Below are positions 1 to 9,535 of a stretch of 25,660 nt of DNA, piece by piece. How positions within the stretch are numbered: the stretch's first letter is position 1; each line of letters starts with the position of its first letter. Position numbers and translations under genes: made by a program. This DNA is from UBA5359 sp002410925 [NCBI: bacterium UBP13_UBA5359]. Lineage in GTDB: Bacteria > UBP13 > UBA5359. The DNA is taken from contig DHPR01000039.1 in assembly GCA_002410925.1 (NCBI GenBank), positions 1 through 25,660 on the forward strand, read 5' to 3'. Below the pieces are notes generated by a model. The model was not told the origin of the DNA. It did no database searches and was given only the letters and a program-made list of their open reading frames with translations.

Positions 1-1004
1 TGGTGGCCATGCTAAAAGGGGCGGGGAGCGGTGAAAATGTAACATTGCGAGCGGATATGGATGCTCTTCCGCTACAGGAGATGAATGACCTGCCTTATCG
101 TTCCGCCAGGGAAGGCGCTATGCATGCCTGCGGCCACGATGGGCATACCGCTTTACTGTTGGGAACGGCTCTGGTTCTTAGCCGCCTTAGGCATACTTTT
201 AACGGCTCGGTACGTTTTGTCTTTCAGCCGGGAGAGGAGATGGTGGCCGCCGGCAGGGACTTGGTGTCTCGGGGCATTCTGCGTGATCCGGAGCCCAAAG
301 CCGTCTTCTCTTTGCATGCCTTGAGCGGTATTCCGATGGGAAGTATCGCTTCACGACCGGGCGTTATCATGGCTGCAGCCGATTTTTTCAAGATAGTTAT
401 TCACGGAAAGGGTGCGCATGGGTCCATGCCGGAAACCGCTATCGACCCTCTGCTTACAGGAGCACGCGTAGTTGAAGCGTTGCAAGCAATAGCTTCCCGC
501 GACGTAAATCCTTCGGATGCGGTAGTGATGAGCGTATGCCGTTTCAGCGGCGGCACTAACGGCAATATTATACCGGATAGCGTGGAGCTGGAAGGTACTA
601 CTCGTTATCTGAATGAAGAGATGGGGCGCCGGATTCCTATACACATGGAGCGGATAATCAAGGATGTGTGCGATTCCATGAAGGCATCTTATGAATTCAC
701 CTACAATATGCCGTACATACCTACCGTCAACGACCCCGAGGTAGTGGAGCTGGGCGCCGAAGTAGCAAGGGAACTTTTGGGAACCGGCGCATGGACGGAA
801 ATAGAAACACCTTCCATGGGTGGAGAGGATTTTTCGTATTATATCAAGGATTATCCCGGAGCCCTTTTCAGGCTTGGCATGGGCGAAGATTATCCCGGTT
901 TACATAATCCCTATTTCGATTTTAATGACAAAGCCTTGCGTAACGGCATTCTTTTTATGTCTGCTGTTACGCTTAAAGCTCTCTCTTCAGCGCCCCTTCT
1001 GTAA
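1..1004 (+). CDS. M20-family amidohydrolase (hippurate/N-acyl-amino-acid hydrolase type), 5'-truncated
   Basis: The frame is open at the window edge and the N-terminus is missing. Family members usually have about 60-70 more residues before the '[12 protein letters not shown]' motif, which here lies near the start. Visible M20D features are '[15 protein letters not shown]' (metal-binding Cys/His/Asp), 'FQPGEE' with the catalytic and metal-binding glutamates, 'GAHGSMPE' of the dimerisation domain, and 'MGGEDFSYY' near the C-terminus. The family is cytosolic and hydrolyses amide bonds of N-acylated amino acids or related compounds using one or two divalent metals. The exact substrate cannot be read from sequence. 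The next gene on the same strand begins 123 bases downstream. Confidence 0.9.
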   Translation, partial: VAMLKGAGSGENVTLRADMDALPLQEMNDLPYRSAREGAMHACGHDGHTALLLGTALVLSRLRHTFNGSVRFVFQPGEEMVAAGRDLVSRGILRDPEPKAVFSLHALSGIPMGSIASRPGVIMAAADFFKIVIHGKGAHGSMPETAIDPLLTGARVVEALQAIASRDVNPSDAVVMSVCRFSGGTNGNIIPDSVELEGTTRYLNEEMGRRIPIHMERIIKDVCDSMKASYEFTYNMPYIPTVNDPEVVELGAEVARELLGTGAWTEIETPSMGGEDFSYYIKDYPGALFRLGMGEDYPGLHNPYFDFNDKALRNGILFMSAVTLKALSSAPLL

Positions 1005-1127
1005 CAGCAGATTCGATCAACAAATATAGGCTGACCCCTTTATACTTCCAGTATCTGCGACTCGCTCTTGGCCAATACGGGTATAAATTTGTAAGGAAGC
1101 CGAAAAAAGCTACCGATAGTACAGGGG

Positions 1128-2525
1128 ATGATGATGATAGATGAAAGCAAGAGGTTGCAACTGCCTGATTACGTTCTTGATGTCTGCCATGCTCTTCATG
1201 ACGGCGGCTATCAAGCATATGTGGTAGGCGGGGCTCTTCGCGATATTTTGCTTGACCGGCCTGCCGAAGATTTCGATGTGGCCACCGACGCTCTTCCGGA
1301 AGAGGTGGAGAGGCTGTTTCACCGTGCCGTTCCTACCGGAAAGGCGTTTGGTACCATTACCGTTATATCACAGGGGCAACCTGTTGAAGTAACTACCTAT
1401 CGTCTGGAGGGTCGTTATTCTGATATGCGGCGTCCGGATAGCGTTGTCTATTCCGGTTCGCTGGAAGAAGACCTCTCCAGAAGAGATTTCACTATCAATG
1501 CTCTGGCATACTCTCCATTTGAAGGCTCTATCAGAGATTACTTCGATGGAATAGGCGATCTTAAAAAGGGTCTTATCCGTACCGTCGGCGATCCCGATGC
1601 TCGATTTCGGGAGGATGCTCTGCGTATGCTGCGGGCAGTGCGCTTTGCTGCTGTTTTAGGAAGGCGGGGGCATTCTTTTAGCATAGAAGAGAGCACCTGT
1701 AATTCCATCTTCGAACAGCACCAATTACTGTCCAATATCAGCGTTGAGCGTATCAGGGAGGAAGTGAACAGGATACTGATTGCGCCAAGAGCACCGTTTC
1801 GTGGTTTCAACACCCTTTATAATACCGGTCTGCTGAAATATATTATGCCGGAATTAGTGGTGGGGGTGAACGTTATTCAGCCGCATCATATGGGCAGAAT
1901 GGATGTTTTCAGGCATAATCTTCTGGCGGCCTGCCGCATATCTTCCAGGCTGGAATTACGGTTGGCTGCTTTACTGCATGATGTAGGCAAGCCTTATACT
2001 CAGACAGCCTTTAAAGGGATTGTACATTTCTATGGGCATGATGAGTTCAGCGCCAGGCTTGCCGGGCGAATGCTCTCTTATTTAAGGTATCCCAATGCTG
2101 TTACGGCTCTGGCAGTGCATCTAATAAAGCATCACATGGAGATAGCTCATTTGGATATCGGCAATGATGCGGCTTTAAGACGGCTTTTTCGTAAAGTGGG
2201 CGAGAGACACATGGATGATCTTCTGGAATTGCACCGGGCGGATCTTCTGACCAGCATGCCGTCGCGTGTGGCGATGAGGCGATATCTGGAGATGAAACGC
2301 TGGATAAGCAAATTAAGAGAATCAGCCTCCGTCTTTAAACTCTCCGACCTTGCTGTAGATGGTCATGACATCATGGCGCATCTGGGTATCGTGCCCGGTC
2401 CGGAGGTGGGCGCCATACTGGAGCGTTGTCACGATATGGTATTGGAGAACCCGGCTCTCAACACTCGTGGCAAATTGCTGGAGATTGCCGAAGAGCTATA
2501 TGACCAATTCCATCGCACTGCATAA
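1128..2525 (+). CDS. cca: CCA tRNA nucleotidyltransferase / poly(A) polymerase family protein with HD domain
   Basis: This 465-residue protein belongs to the class II nucleotidyltransferase family that adds or repairs the tRNA 3' CCA end; some relatives are poly(A) polymerases. The head domain shows 'VVGGALRD' (residues 32-39) and the metal-binding 'DFD' (48-50). 'RRDFTINALAY' and 'EDALRMLRAVRFA' are the family's ribose and base recognition blocks. An HD phosphohydrolase-like domain follows with 'LLHDVGKP' near residue 285. The start has three consecutive ATG codons (1128, 1131, 1134). The AGGGG at 1123-1127 abuts the first but is ideally spaced for the third, so translation may begin at 1134. 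CCA-adding versus poly(A) specificity is not resolved by eye. Confidence 0.9.
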   Translation: MMMIDESKRLQLPDYVLDVCHALHDGGYQAYVVGGALRDILLDRPAEDFDVATDALPEEVERLFHRAVPTGKAFGTITVISQGQPVEVTTYRLEGRYSDMRRPDSVVYSGSLEEDLSRRDFTINALAYSPFEGSIRDYFDGIGDLKKGLIRTVGDPDARFREDALRMLRAVRFAAVLGRRGHSFSIEESTCNSIFEQHQLLSNISVERIREEVNRILIAPRAPFRGFNTLYNTGLLKYIMPELVVGVNVIQPHHMGRMDVFRHNLLAACRISSRLELRLAALLHDVGKPYTQTAFKGIVHFYGHDEFSARLAGRMLSYLRYPNAVTALAVHLIKHHMEIAHLDIGNDAALRRLFRKVGERHMDDLLELHRADLLTSMPSRVAMRRYLEMKRWISKLRESASVFKLSDLAVDGHDIMAHLGIVPGPEVGAILERCHDMVLENPALNTRGKLLEIAEELYDQFHRTA

Positions 2526-2684
2526 ATGGCAAGCATCAGGCTAATTCTTTATAGCGCAAAAAACAACTCTTTGCCTGGCGGATATCGAATTCAATCATAT
2601 TCGCTGGATTAACTCTCCTCTCTTCGACTCATGTCATATTCCTCAAAGTAATGAAATAGCAGGGGAAGCATTTATTCTTCGGAC

Positions 2685-2897
2685 CTATTCCTTGGCAATA
2701 ATATTATCTAAACTTCTATCCATATATTTAGATGCGGCAAAAGAACGTAAATCGTTCTTTATATAATGATCTGCTCCCAATGCAGTCAAGAGCGATTTCA
2801 CATCATAAAGGAATTTAGCCCAATCCACAGTTTGCTCATACGCTTTCATATGGTTCAGTTTGCCGACTTTCCAGAAGCGCACATACGAATGTGCCAT
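2685..2897 (-). pseudogene. Unrecognised 70-residue frame, probably the 3' end of a frameshifted gene
   Basis: The minus strand encodes 70 residues beginning 'MAHSYVRFWKVGKLNHMK', with a plausible GAGG seven bases before the ATG. It resembles real protein in composition, but I recognise no family. Reading further upstream on the same strand, protein-like sequence continues for about 110 bases in another frame ('LPIPEILPSLVLDIETQVQNIP'-like, around 2930-3005). The two frames appear to join near 2920-2930, as expected after a one-base indel. It is therefore probably the remains of a longer gene. The rest of the 2526-3094 gap shows only the panD promoter. Confidence 0.35.
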
Positions 2898-3048
2898 ACG
2901 AATAACCTCAAGAGCCTGAGCGGAATATTTTGAACCTGCGTTTCTATATCAAGAACAAGAGATGGCAGGATTTCCGGAATAGGCAAAAGACGGCACTTGT
3001 TTAGATGTTTCTAAAGAAGAATACATGCATCCGACCGGTTTTTATCAG

Positions 3049-3077
3049 TTGGAACAGGCTTTCTTCTATGATATAAT
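3049..3077 (+). promoter_or_regulatory. Probable sigma-A promoter of the panD-nadABC operon
   Basis: A TTGGAA -35 (3049-3054) and a perfect TATAAT -10 (3072-3077) are separated by 17 bases. The predicted start near 3084 lies at the panD ribosome binding site (AGGTGA, 3083-3088), so the 5' leader would be only about 10-12 bases. No operator for a NAD-responsive repressor was recognised. Confidence 0.7.
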
Positions 3078-3094
3078 CTTGCAGGTGATGTTTT

Positions 3095-3454
3095 ATGTTA
3101 CGGGAGTTCCTGCGATCCAAGATACATAGAGCTACGGTTACCGATGCCGATCTCAATTACGAGGGCAGTCTGACGGTGGATATGGAGCTTATGAGGGCAG
3201 CCGGCATGTTGCCGTTTGAAAAGGTGCATATTCTGAATGTGAACAACGGCGCTCGTTTAGAAACATATCTAATAGAGGGTGAGGCCGGCTCCGGCCGTAT
3301 CTGTCTTAACGGTGCCGCTGCGCGGCTGGGGCAGCCCGGAGATAAGCTTATAATTCTCTCTTATATTCACCTTGAGGATAAGGAGATTTCTTCTCATAAG
3401 CCGATAGTGATTTATGTGGATGGCGATAACAGGATAGCCAAAGATGCAGAATAG
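3095..3454 (+). CDS. panD: Aspartate 1-decarboxylase (pyruvoyl enzyme) precursor
   Basis: PanD converts L-aspartate to beta-alanine and CO2 for pantothenate and coenzyme A synthesis in the cytosol. The 119-residue length is typical of the family. The precursor self-cleaves between Gly24 and Ser25 to generate the pyruvoyl cofactor, and 'YEGSL' (residues 22-26) places Gly24-Ser25 exactly there. Also present are the active-site '[14 protein letters not shown]' N-terminal block and 'NGAAARL' in the middle. The ATG is preceded by AGGTGA at 6-7 bases. It is first in an operon with nadA 11 bases downstream. Grouping panD with nadABC is logical because both pathways draw on aspartate and make cofactors. 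No panB or panC is nearby. Confidence 0.96.
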   Translation: MLREFLRSKIHRATVTDADLNYEGSLTVDMELMRAAGMLPFEKVHILNVNNGARLETYLIEGEAGSGRICLNGAAARLGQPGDKLIILSYIHLEDKEISSHKPIVIYVDGDNRIAKDAE

Positions 3455-3465
3455 GAGTCACAGGC

Positions 3466-4374
3466 ATGTCTGAAGCCGATATTATCGTCAGGATAAACGA
3501 GTTGCGTCATAAGCGCAACGCTGTGGTTCTGGCTCATAATTATCAATTGGACGAGATTCAGGATATAGCTGATTTTGTCGGCGATTCGCTTGATCTAAGC
3601 CGCCGGGCGGCGGCAGTTGAACGTCCGGTAATTGTTTTCTGTGGAGTATATTTTATGGCCGAAACGGCCAAGATACTCTCTCCGGACAAGACGGTGCTTA
3701 TACCGGACAGGGAAGCCGGATGCCCTATGGCCGATATGATAAGCGTAGAGCAATTGAGAGAGTTAAAGGCCAAACACCCGAAAGCTCTGGTTGTTGCTTA
3801 TGTTAATTCAAGTGCCGCTATCAAGGCGGAAAGCTATATCTGTTGCACATCCGCCAATGCTGTGGCGGTGGTGGATTCCGTTCCCTCTGATGAAATCATC
3901 TTTGTGCCGGATAAATCTCTGGGTGATTATGTTGCTCGCCGAACGGATAAGAAGATGATTATCTGGAATGGCTTCTGCCCTACCCATCATCGTTTTCTGC
4001 CGGGGAAGCTTCGTGAATTGAAGGAGGAGCATCCGGCGGCCATTGTCATGGCCCACCCTGAATGTAGCTATGATATCGTATCTTTAGCGAACGAAGTTCT
4101 CAGTACAGGCGGTATGCTTCGCTTTGCGCATGAAAGCCGTAACCGAGAATTCATTGTCGGTACTGAAATAGGACTGCTGCATCGCCTGCGCCGAGAGAAT
4201 CCGGATAAGGTATTCTATGCAGCCTCTGAGGCAGCTGTCTGCCCCAATATGAAGAAGATTACTCTGGAGAAGCTATTGTGGTCGCTCGAAGATATGCAGT
4301 ATAAGGTAGAGGTGCCGGAAGAGATACGCATCAGTGCCCGCAGAGCTCTGGATAGAATGCTGGAGGTCGGCTGA
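3466..4374 (+). CDS. nadA: Quinolinate synthase A
   Basis: NadA condenses iminoaspartate (from NadB) with dihydroxyacetone phosphate to give quinolinate in de novo NAD synthesis. It is a cytosolic enzyme with an oxygen-sensitive [4Fe-4S] cluster. The three cluster cysteines are visible as 'GCPMAD' (Cys86), 'WNGFCPTHH' (Cys171) and '[12 protein letters not shown]' (Cys259), at the spacing of the short, roughly 300-residue NadA class of Clostridia and Thermotoga. Other family blocks are 'VLAHNYQ' and '[11 protein letters not shown]'. It lies between panD and nadB with only 6 bases to nadB, so the genes are almost certainly cotranscribed. Confidence 0.97.
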   Translation: MSEADIIVRINELRHKRNAVVLAHNYQLDEIQDIADFVGDSLDLSRRAAAVERPVIVFCGVYFMAETAKILSPDKTVLIPDREAGCPMADMISVEQLRELKAKHPKALVVAYVNSSAAIKAESYICCTSANAVAVVDSVPSDEIIFVPDKSLGDYVARRTDKKMIIWNGFCPTHHRFLPGKLRELKEEHPAAIVMAHPECSYDIVSLANEVLSTGGMLRFAHESRNREFIVGTEIGLLHRLRRENPDKVFYAASEAAVCPNMKKITLEKLLWSLEDMQYKVEVPEEIRISARRALDRMLEVG

Positions 4375-4380
4375 GGGCTG

Positions 4381-5970
4381 ATGTATCCCCGCTATATCGT
4401 CAGCTTCGATACCTCTTGTATGCCATGCCATGAATATGATTATCTGGTGGTGGGCAGCGGAGTGGCCGGTTTGATAACGGCCACTCTTCTAGCTGACCAT
4501 GGACGGGTGGCTCTCCTTAGTAAAGAAGAATTATCGGAGAGCAATACTCAGTACGCTCAGGGAGGCATAGCTGCAGCTATCGGTCCGGATGATAGCCCGG
4601 AACTTCATTATCGTGATACCATAAAGGCCGGTGCAGGTCTATGCAGTGAAGAGGCGGTTCGCATCTTAGCAGATGAAGGTCCGGGATACCTCTATCAGCT
4701 TATAGAGGCGGGAGCCGTCTTTGATCGCACGGATGGTTATTCGCTGACACGAGAGGCGGCACACAGCCGTAACCGGATACTGCATGCCAAAGGGGATGCC
4801 ACCGGCGCAGAAATTGAACGTACTTTACTCTGCAATATCAAACGCTTTGACAATATAACCATTTTACCGGGAATCATGGCCGTAGACCTCTTGACGGATA
4901 ATGGACGGTGTCATGGCCTGATAGCTCTGGATACCTCTTCCGGAGGGATGAGCGTTTACACGGCTGGAGCGATAATTATGGCCAGCGGCGGAGCAGGCCA
5001 AATCTATTGCCGCACTACCAATCCGGATGTATCTACAGGAGATGGGGCGGCTATGGCTTTTCGTGCCGGAGCCCGGTTGGCCGACCTGGAATTCTTCCAG
5101 TTTCATCCCACTGCGCTCTATCTGCCGCGCGCACCGATGTTCCTGATTTCCGAAGCCGTGCGAGGCGAGGGCGGCATCCTTCGCAATGTGCGGGGTGAGC
5201 GATTTATGCCCATGTATCATCAAATGGCGGAACTGGCCCCGCGCGATATAGTGGCGCGGGCCATCGTCAACGAGATGGATAAGACCGGGGCGGATTATGT
5301 TTATCTTGATCTTCGGCCTATCGGCACCAGGGTGACAGACCGCTTCCCTACTATATGCCTGACTTGCAAGCAATTTGGACTTGATCTGACCAAAGATTTC
5401 ATACCCGTTGCTCCCGCGGCACATTATTATATGGGCGGCATATTGACCGATACCTGTGGCAGGAGCAGTCTGCCAGGCCTTTATGCTTGCGGCGAGGCAG
5501 CCTGCACCATGGTGCACGGTGCCAATAGATTGGCCAGTAATTCGCTGTTGGAGGGATTGGTTTTTGGTCATCGTTGTGCTGCGGCTGTATCGGAAGAGAG
5601 CGCCAGGCAGCCTCTTCTGCCTCATCTATCAAACAAGGTTGAAACGAGTGGAGGCAGGCAGAGCGTCTCTGTTATGGATTTGAAGCGCCTGATGTGGGAG
5701 GCGGCCGGTATTATACGCTGCCGCCAGGGGCTGGCAAATGCGGAACACGGATTGAACGATATGCCGCTGGCATCTTCAGCAGAGCCTGAGCGGGGGATGC
5801 TGGAATTGGTGAATATGGCTCTTCTGGCACGTCTTATCGTTAAGGCGTCTCTAAAGCGGACCGAGAGCCGTGGAGCACATTTTCGCCTTGACTATCCATA
5901 TAGAAGCAAGGAATGGCAGAAGCACATCGTGCTGTCGCCGGAGGAGGAGGCAGAGATAGATGCGAATTGA
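4381..5970 (+). CDS. nadB: L-aspartate oxidase
   Basis: NadB is an FAD flavoprotein that oxidises L-aspartate to iminoaspartate, the substrate of NadA. The 529-residue protein shows the dinucleotide-binding fold 'YLVVGSGVAGL' near residue 22. It also has 'NTQYAQGGIAAA' (FAD and substrate contacts), 'FQFHPTALY', 'HYYMGGI' and 'HGANRLASNSLLEGLVFG', all hallmarks of the succinate dehydrogenase/aspartate oxidase family. The 'RYIVSFDTS' N-terminus resembles clostridial NadB proteins and supports the ATG at 4381 over the internal ATG at 4420. The end overlaps nadC by 11 bases, suggesting translational coupling. Confidence 0.96.
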   Translation: MYPRYIVSFDTSCMPCHEYDYLVVGSGVAGLITATLLADHGRVALLSKEELSESNTQYAQGGIAAAIGPDDSPELHYRDTIKAGAGLCSEEAVRILADEGPGYLYQLIEAGAVFDRTDGYSLTREAAHSRNRILHAKGDATGAEIERTLLCNIKRFDNITILPGIMAVDLLTDNGRCHGLIALDTSSGGMSVYTAGAIIMASGGAGQIYCRTTNPDVSTGDGAAMAFRAGARLADLEFFQFHPTALYLPRAPMFLISEAVRGEGGILRNVRGERFMPMYHQMAELAPRDIVARAIVNEMDKTGADYVYLDLRPIGTRVTDRFPTICLTCKQFGLDLTKDFIPVAPAAHYYMGGILTDTCGRSSLPGLYACGEAACTMVHGANRLASNSLLEGLVFGHRCAAAVSEESARQPLLPHLSNKVETSGGRQSVSVMDLKRLMWEAAGIIRCRQGLANAEHGLNDMPLASSAEPERGMLELVNMALLARLIVKASLKRTESRGAHFRLDYPYRSKEWQKHIVLSPEEEAEIDAN

Positions 5971-6778
5971 GGATCTAGTAGCCCTGACATTGGAAGAGGA
6001 TATAGCCTTTGGAGATATTACAACCCGCCTTACGGTGCCTGTCGGAACAGAAGTCGAGGCCAGGATAATAGCCAAGACTGAAGGAGTTTTAGCCGGTATT
6101 GATATAGCCGGCGAGGTCTTTCAGCAGGTGGATCTCTCTCTGGATTATATTCCTTTGCTGGCAGATGGCACTGACCTTGTATACGGCTCCATCATAGCCG
6201 GAGTACAGGGGTCTGCTGCCGCCATACTTACCGCCGAAAGAACGGCGCTTAATTTTTTACAGCATCTCTCCGGCATAGCTACTCTTACCAGAGCCTATGT
6301 CAGGGCCTCCGGCGGTAAGATAGATATTCTGGATACCCGCAAGACCACACCGCTGTTGCGTTCCCTGGAGAAGGAAGCCGTCAGAACGGGTGGCGGCTAC
6401 AATCATCGCTTCGGTCTATTTGATGGGATACTGATCAAGGATAATCATATACGGGCGGCGGGAGGCATTGAAGCGGCTGTGACCGCAGCCAGGGCCGGAG
6501 CGCAGCATCTATTGAAGATCGAGGTTGAGACACAGAGCTTGGCTCAGGTAGAGGAAGCTCTGGCAGTCGAAGCAGATATCATTATGCTGGATAATCTTTC
6601 CACCGGCGATATGCGTCGGGCTATAGAAATCATTGGCGGCAGAACTCAGGTTGAGATATCCGGCGGCGTTACGCTGGAGCGCATACCGGAACTGGCAGCG
6701 CTGGGTGCCGATTTTGTCTCCGTAGGCGCTCTGACACATTCCGTCAAAGCGCTGGATATAAGTTTGGAGATCGTGTGA
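5960..6778 (+). CDS. nadC: Nicotinate-nucleotide pyrophosphorylase (quinolinate phosphoribosyltransferase)
   Basis: NadC converts quinolinate and PRPP to nicotinate mononucleotide, CO2 and pyrophosphate, completing the nadA-nadB-nadC route to NAD. The 272-residue length is normal. Family blocks include 'EEDIAFGDITTRL' at the N-terminus, 'ERTALNFLQHLSGIAT', 'DTRKTTPLLR', 'NHRFGLFDGILIKDNHI' and the phosphate-binding C-terminal 'EISGGVTLERI'. The start overlaps the 3' end of nadB by 11 bases. The next gene begins 52 bases downstream with no terminator seen, so transcription may read through. Confidence 0.97.
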   Translation: MRIEDLVALTLEEDIAFGDITTRLTVPVGTEVEARIIAKTEGVLAGIDIAGEVFQQVDLSLDYIPLLADGTDLVYGSIIAGVQGSAAAILTAERTALNFLQHLSGIATLTRAYVRASGGKIDILDTRKTTPLLRSLEKEAVRTGGGYNHRFGLFDGILIKDNHIRAAGGIEAAVTAARAGAQHLLKIEVETQSLAQVEEALAVEADIIMLDNLSTGDMRRAIEIIGGRTQVEISGGVTLERIPELAALGADFVSVGALTHSVKALDISLEIV

Positions 6779-6830
6779 TTCGGGTGCCTTAGCGCCTCTT
6801 CCTGCCTGAGCAAAAGGGAGTATACAGATA

Positions 6831-7460
6831 ATGAATTTTAGGGATGAGAAAAACGAGGTTGCTTATTTTATGAGACGCCTATACGAGCAGCGCCTCACCA
6901 CCACATCAGGCGGCAATATCTCTCTGCGCATCGGCGATGATAAAATATTGATAACCCCCTCAGCTCTGGATAAAGGGCGTATCAGCCCCGAACAGATAGG
7001 CGTAACGGCATTATCCGGCGATAATCTTACTCCTCATCTCAAGCCCAGTATAGAGACCGGCATGCATCTGGCTATCTATCGCAGGCGTTCGGATATCAAG
7101 GCGGTAGTGCATGCCCACCCGGTAGCGGCAACAGCTTTCACGCTTTGCCCGCATCAACTGAACTGTCGTCTTGTAGCCGAATCCCGGGCTGTGTTGGGCC
7201 AACCGGTCTATGCCCCGTATGCCCTTATGGGAACAGCGGAACTGGCCGAAATTGTGGCTGACGCTGTGCTGCAGGGGGATTCTATTCTCATGGCCAATCA
7301 CGGTGTTCTGACTGTTGGCCGCAGTCTGTTGGAGGCGTTCGATCGCATAGAGATCTTGGAGGCGGCTGCTCGTTTGACTGTTCTGACGAAGCTTCTTGGT
7401 ACTGTTGAAGAGCTATCTCCGGCCCAACTGGCAGCCATCGATGCTCTGGTAGGCAGATAG
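6831..7460 (+). CDS. Class II aldolase/adducin-family protein
   Basis: This 209-residue protein matches the fuculose-phosphate aldolase/adducin head family of zinc enzymes. 'TTTSGGNISLR' (residues 23-33) is the substrate phosphate loop. Glu75 in 'KPSIETGMHLAIY' is the catalytic acid/base position. 'VVHAHPVAATAF' gives metal ligands His94 and His96, and 'MANHGVL' near residue 157 supplies the third histidine. Members cleave sugar phosphates such as fuculose-1-phosphate or act in methionine salvage. The substrate cannot be decided here, and no kinase or isomerase partner is adjacent. It follows nadC by 52 bases and may be in the same transcript. Confidence 0.88.
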   Translation: MNFRDEKNEVAYFMRRLYEQRLTTTSGGNISLRIGDDKILITPSALDKGRISPEQIGVTALSGDNLTPHLKPSIETGMHLAIYRRRSDIKAVVHAHPVAATAFTLCPHQLNCRLVAESRAVLGQPVYAPYALMGTAELAEIVADAVLQGDSILMANHGVLTVGRSLLEAFDRIEILEAAARLTVLTKLLGTVEELSPAQLAAIDALVGR

Positions 7461-7517
7461 CTTTGTCTATATTCGGTAGATAAGGCAATTCTGTTCTCGG
7501 CTGTACAGGGGGAAGTT

Positions 7518-8195
7518 ATGGAAGCATTTTGGTTATCATTAGGTATGATTTTTCTGGCGGAACTGGGTGATAAAACGCAACTGGTGGCCATGACACTGGC
7601 GGCTCGTTTCAATGCTCGGACGGTATTGGCCGGTATCTTTGTTGCCACTTTGCTGGTGCATGTTTTTTCAGCCCTGATAGGGGGCGCCATGGGTAAGCTT
7701 TTGCCCGCTGATTGGATAAGCTTTCTGGCCGGGACGGCCTTCGTTTTTTTTGGGTTCTGGACATTAAGAGGCGATATCCTGAAAGAAGAGGAGAAAGGCA
7801 GACATAAGATATCTCTATCACCCTTTTGGCTGGTAACGCTCACCTTCTTTCTGGCAGAACTGGGAGATAAAACTATGCTCGGCACCATTGCTTTGGCTAC
7901 AAGTCATCCCTTTATGCCTGTTTGGCTCGGCTCCACTCTGGGCATGGTCCTGTCAGATGGTTTGGCTATATTGGTAGGGCAGGTGATGGGCGCGAGATTG
8001 CCGGAGCGAGCCATAGCAATTGGTGCTGCCGTCGTCTTCTTTGGATTTGGATTGTCCGGTATGGCTTCAGGAGCAAGCAAGCTGGGCACTGCTGCCTGGA
8101 TTACGGGTGTGGTGTTGCTGGCCGGTTGTCTTTTGGCGTTTCTGTATCTGTCGCGTAAAGGGAGAGATCAGGTAAAGGTAGTTGATAACCGATAA
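7518..8195 (+). CDS. TMEM165/GDT1 family transporter (UPF0016)
   Basis: This 225-residue, highly hydrophobic protein carries two copies of the signature 'E-L-G-D-K-T': one near residues 15-20 in the first membrane helix and one near 113-118. The two halves therefore form the inverted repeat typical of the family. About six membrane segments are visible, with a charged central loop ('LKEEEKGRHK'). Characterised relatives export manganese or exchange calcium and manganese for protons across membranes, with the acidic motif residues binding the cation. Manganese homeostasis is the most likely role, by family inference. No yybP-type riboswitch was recognised upstream. Confidence 0.9.
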   Translation: MEAFWLSLGMIFLAELGDKTQLVAMTLAARFNARTVLAGIFVATLLVHVFSALIGGAMGKLLPADWISFLAGTAFVFFGFWTLRGDILKEEEKGRHKISLSPFWLVTLTFFLAELGDKTMLGTIALATSHPFMPVWLGSTLGMVLSDGLAILVGQVMGARLPERAIAIGAAVVFFGFGLSGMASGASKLGTAAWITGVVLLAGCLLAFLYLSRKGRDQVKVVDNR

Positions 8196-8228
8196 CCGAA
8201 AGGGTGCTTTTACTTCATAGCGGCTCTT

Positions 8229-8257
8229 TTTACAAGCCTTTTCATTTATTGTATACT
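8229..8257 (+). promoter_or_regulatory. Probable promoter for the 8297 gene
   Basis: TTTACA (8229-8234) and TATACT (8252-8257) are separated by 17 bases, each one mismatch from consensus. The predicted start is near 8264, leaving a leader of about 30-95 bases depending on which ATG is used. Confidence 0.6.
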
Positions 8258-8296
8258 TGGGGAGAAAGAGGAGTTTTCTCTTTTCAGGTGTAAACT

Positions 8297-9526
8297 ATGA
8301 GATGTTTTTGTCTGGTAGCCCGGCTGATGAAGTTTGCAAAGACACAAAGGTATGAAGGCATGATGGGAAAGCACCAATGGCGCTGTATGCAGGTGCCGGG
8401 CGTAATTCTGGCTATAGCTTTGTTTTTTGTTCATGTAGCGGCTGCCGATGCCGGCAATGCTGCAAAAGGGGCTGAATTGATGGAATTGCATCGCGTCAGG
8501 TTGTTAAATGAAGCGGGCGGTGCCATAGAGGGCAGCCGAGACGGTGGTGCTTCCTGGATCAGGCTGGGTACGGTTTTGCAGCCGGTTGAGCAGATCAACG
8601 ATAACGGCTATACTGCCAGCGCCTGGGCTGTCGATGGGCATGTGGCCGCCACGGCGGTCAACGCTATTCATATCAAAGTTGGATTAAGCTCTCAGGGAAG
8701 AGGCAGAATCTTTAGCTTGCTGCCCAGGGATATGTTTGCTCCGCCTGCGGGATACAGCTCCTATCTCAATTTGCAATCCTCCATATATACCGATATCCCC
8801 TCCGGGGGAAGTCTTTTTGGAGATGGCTTTGCACCGGTTGTCGGCAGCAAGGTATTTTATCTCTCTGGAACAACCGGCGATGAAGGCCGGCTGCTGCCGG
8901 CGGCTGATTATGTGCCTGCCAGGGGCGATAGATTGATGATTGTTACCGAGCTGCCCGAGCTATGGCCGAGAGAGATGCTTTTTGAAAACCGCGAAGGCGG
9001 CAGAGTTACGATGACCTTTGCCGACGGCAGCAGCCAGACCGTTGCCACGGTAGTCAGGCCGGTACACGGTGTCGGGCGGTTTCAGGGCAGCACCTTTACC
9101 GGCGGCGGGCGGATCAGGGCCAATCACTGCGGTGTTATCTGTGTATCCACCTCAGCTATGGGAGATCTGGGCGGATTTCAGATAATTCCGTTGGAACACT
9201 CCCATAGCCCGGAAATGCAAGGGGCCTGGTCAAAGACACAGTGGATGATAGTGGCGCCTCTGGATGATAATTCTCTTCAGGGCAGGGCGCCTCTCTTTTC
9301 ATCTTATATATATCCCAGCTATTCATCGGAAGATCTCTATGCAGAAAACTGGAAAGAACGTATGCTCAGTCGTTTTCTGGTAACTGTGAAGCTTTCAGAT
9401 CGAGAGGATTGGCAGCCGATGCCGCTCTTTCGCTTTCACCCGAATGTAAACAGACCTTTGCCCGATTGGGCTGCGAGCGCACTTGAAAAAGTAACAGAGA
9501 TAAAGATCTCGTTTCCGATAATGTAG
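8297..9526 (+). CDS. Exported protein of unknown function
   Basis: I recognise no family. The protein has a hydrophobic stretch ('GVILAIALFFVHVAAADA') typical of a Sec signal peptide with a likely signal peptidase I site after 'AAADA' or nearby. The mature part of about 350 residues is polar and rich in Gly and Ser, and looks like beta-strand sequence ('RVTMTFADGSSQTVATVV'). Only a few cysteines are present, including 'NHCGVICVSTSAMG'. Two starts are plausible. ATG 8297 has AGGTG at 6 bases but gives a long n-region of about 35 residues. ATG 8360 or 8363 gives a more conventional signal peptide. The next small membrane-anchored protein begins 10 bases downstream, so the two probably act together at or outside the membrane. 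Confidence 0.75.
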   Translation: MRCFCLVARLMKFAKTQRYEGMMGKHQWRCMQVPGVILAIALFFVHVAAADAGNAAKGAELMELHRVRLLNEAGGAIEGSRDGGASWIRLGTVLQPVEQINDNGYTASAWAVDGHVAATAVNAIHIKVGLSSQGRGRIFSLLPRDMFAPPAGYSSYLNLQSSIYTDIPSGGSLFGDGFAPVVGSKVFYLSGTTGDEGRLLPAADYVPARGDRLMIVTELPELWPREMLFENREGGRVTMTFADGSSQTVATVVRPVHGVGRFQGSTFTGGGRIRANHCGVICVSTSAMGDLGGFQIIPLEHSHSPEMQGAWSKTQWMIVAPLDDNSLQGRAPLFSSYIYPSYSSEDLYAENWKERMLSRFLVTVKLSDREDWQPMPLFRFHPNVNRPLPDWAASALEKVTEIKISFPIM

Positions 9527-9535
9527 GAGGTAAAC

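Noticed and set aside
4864-5625. 253-codon minus-strand frame
   Set aside because: It lies entirely inside nadB, which has strong family motifs; no ribosome binding site or homology is apparent.
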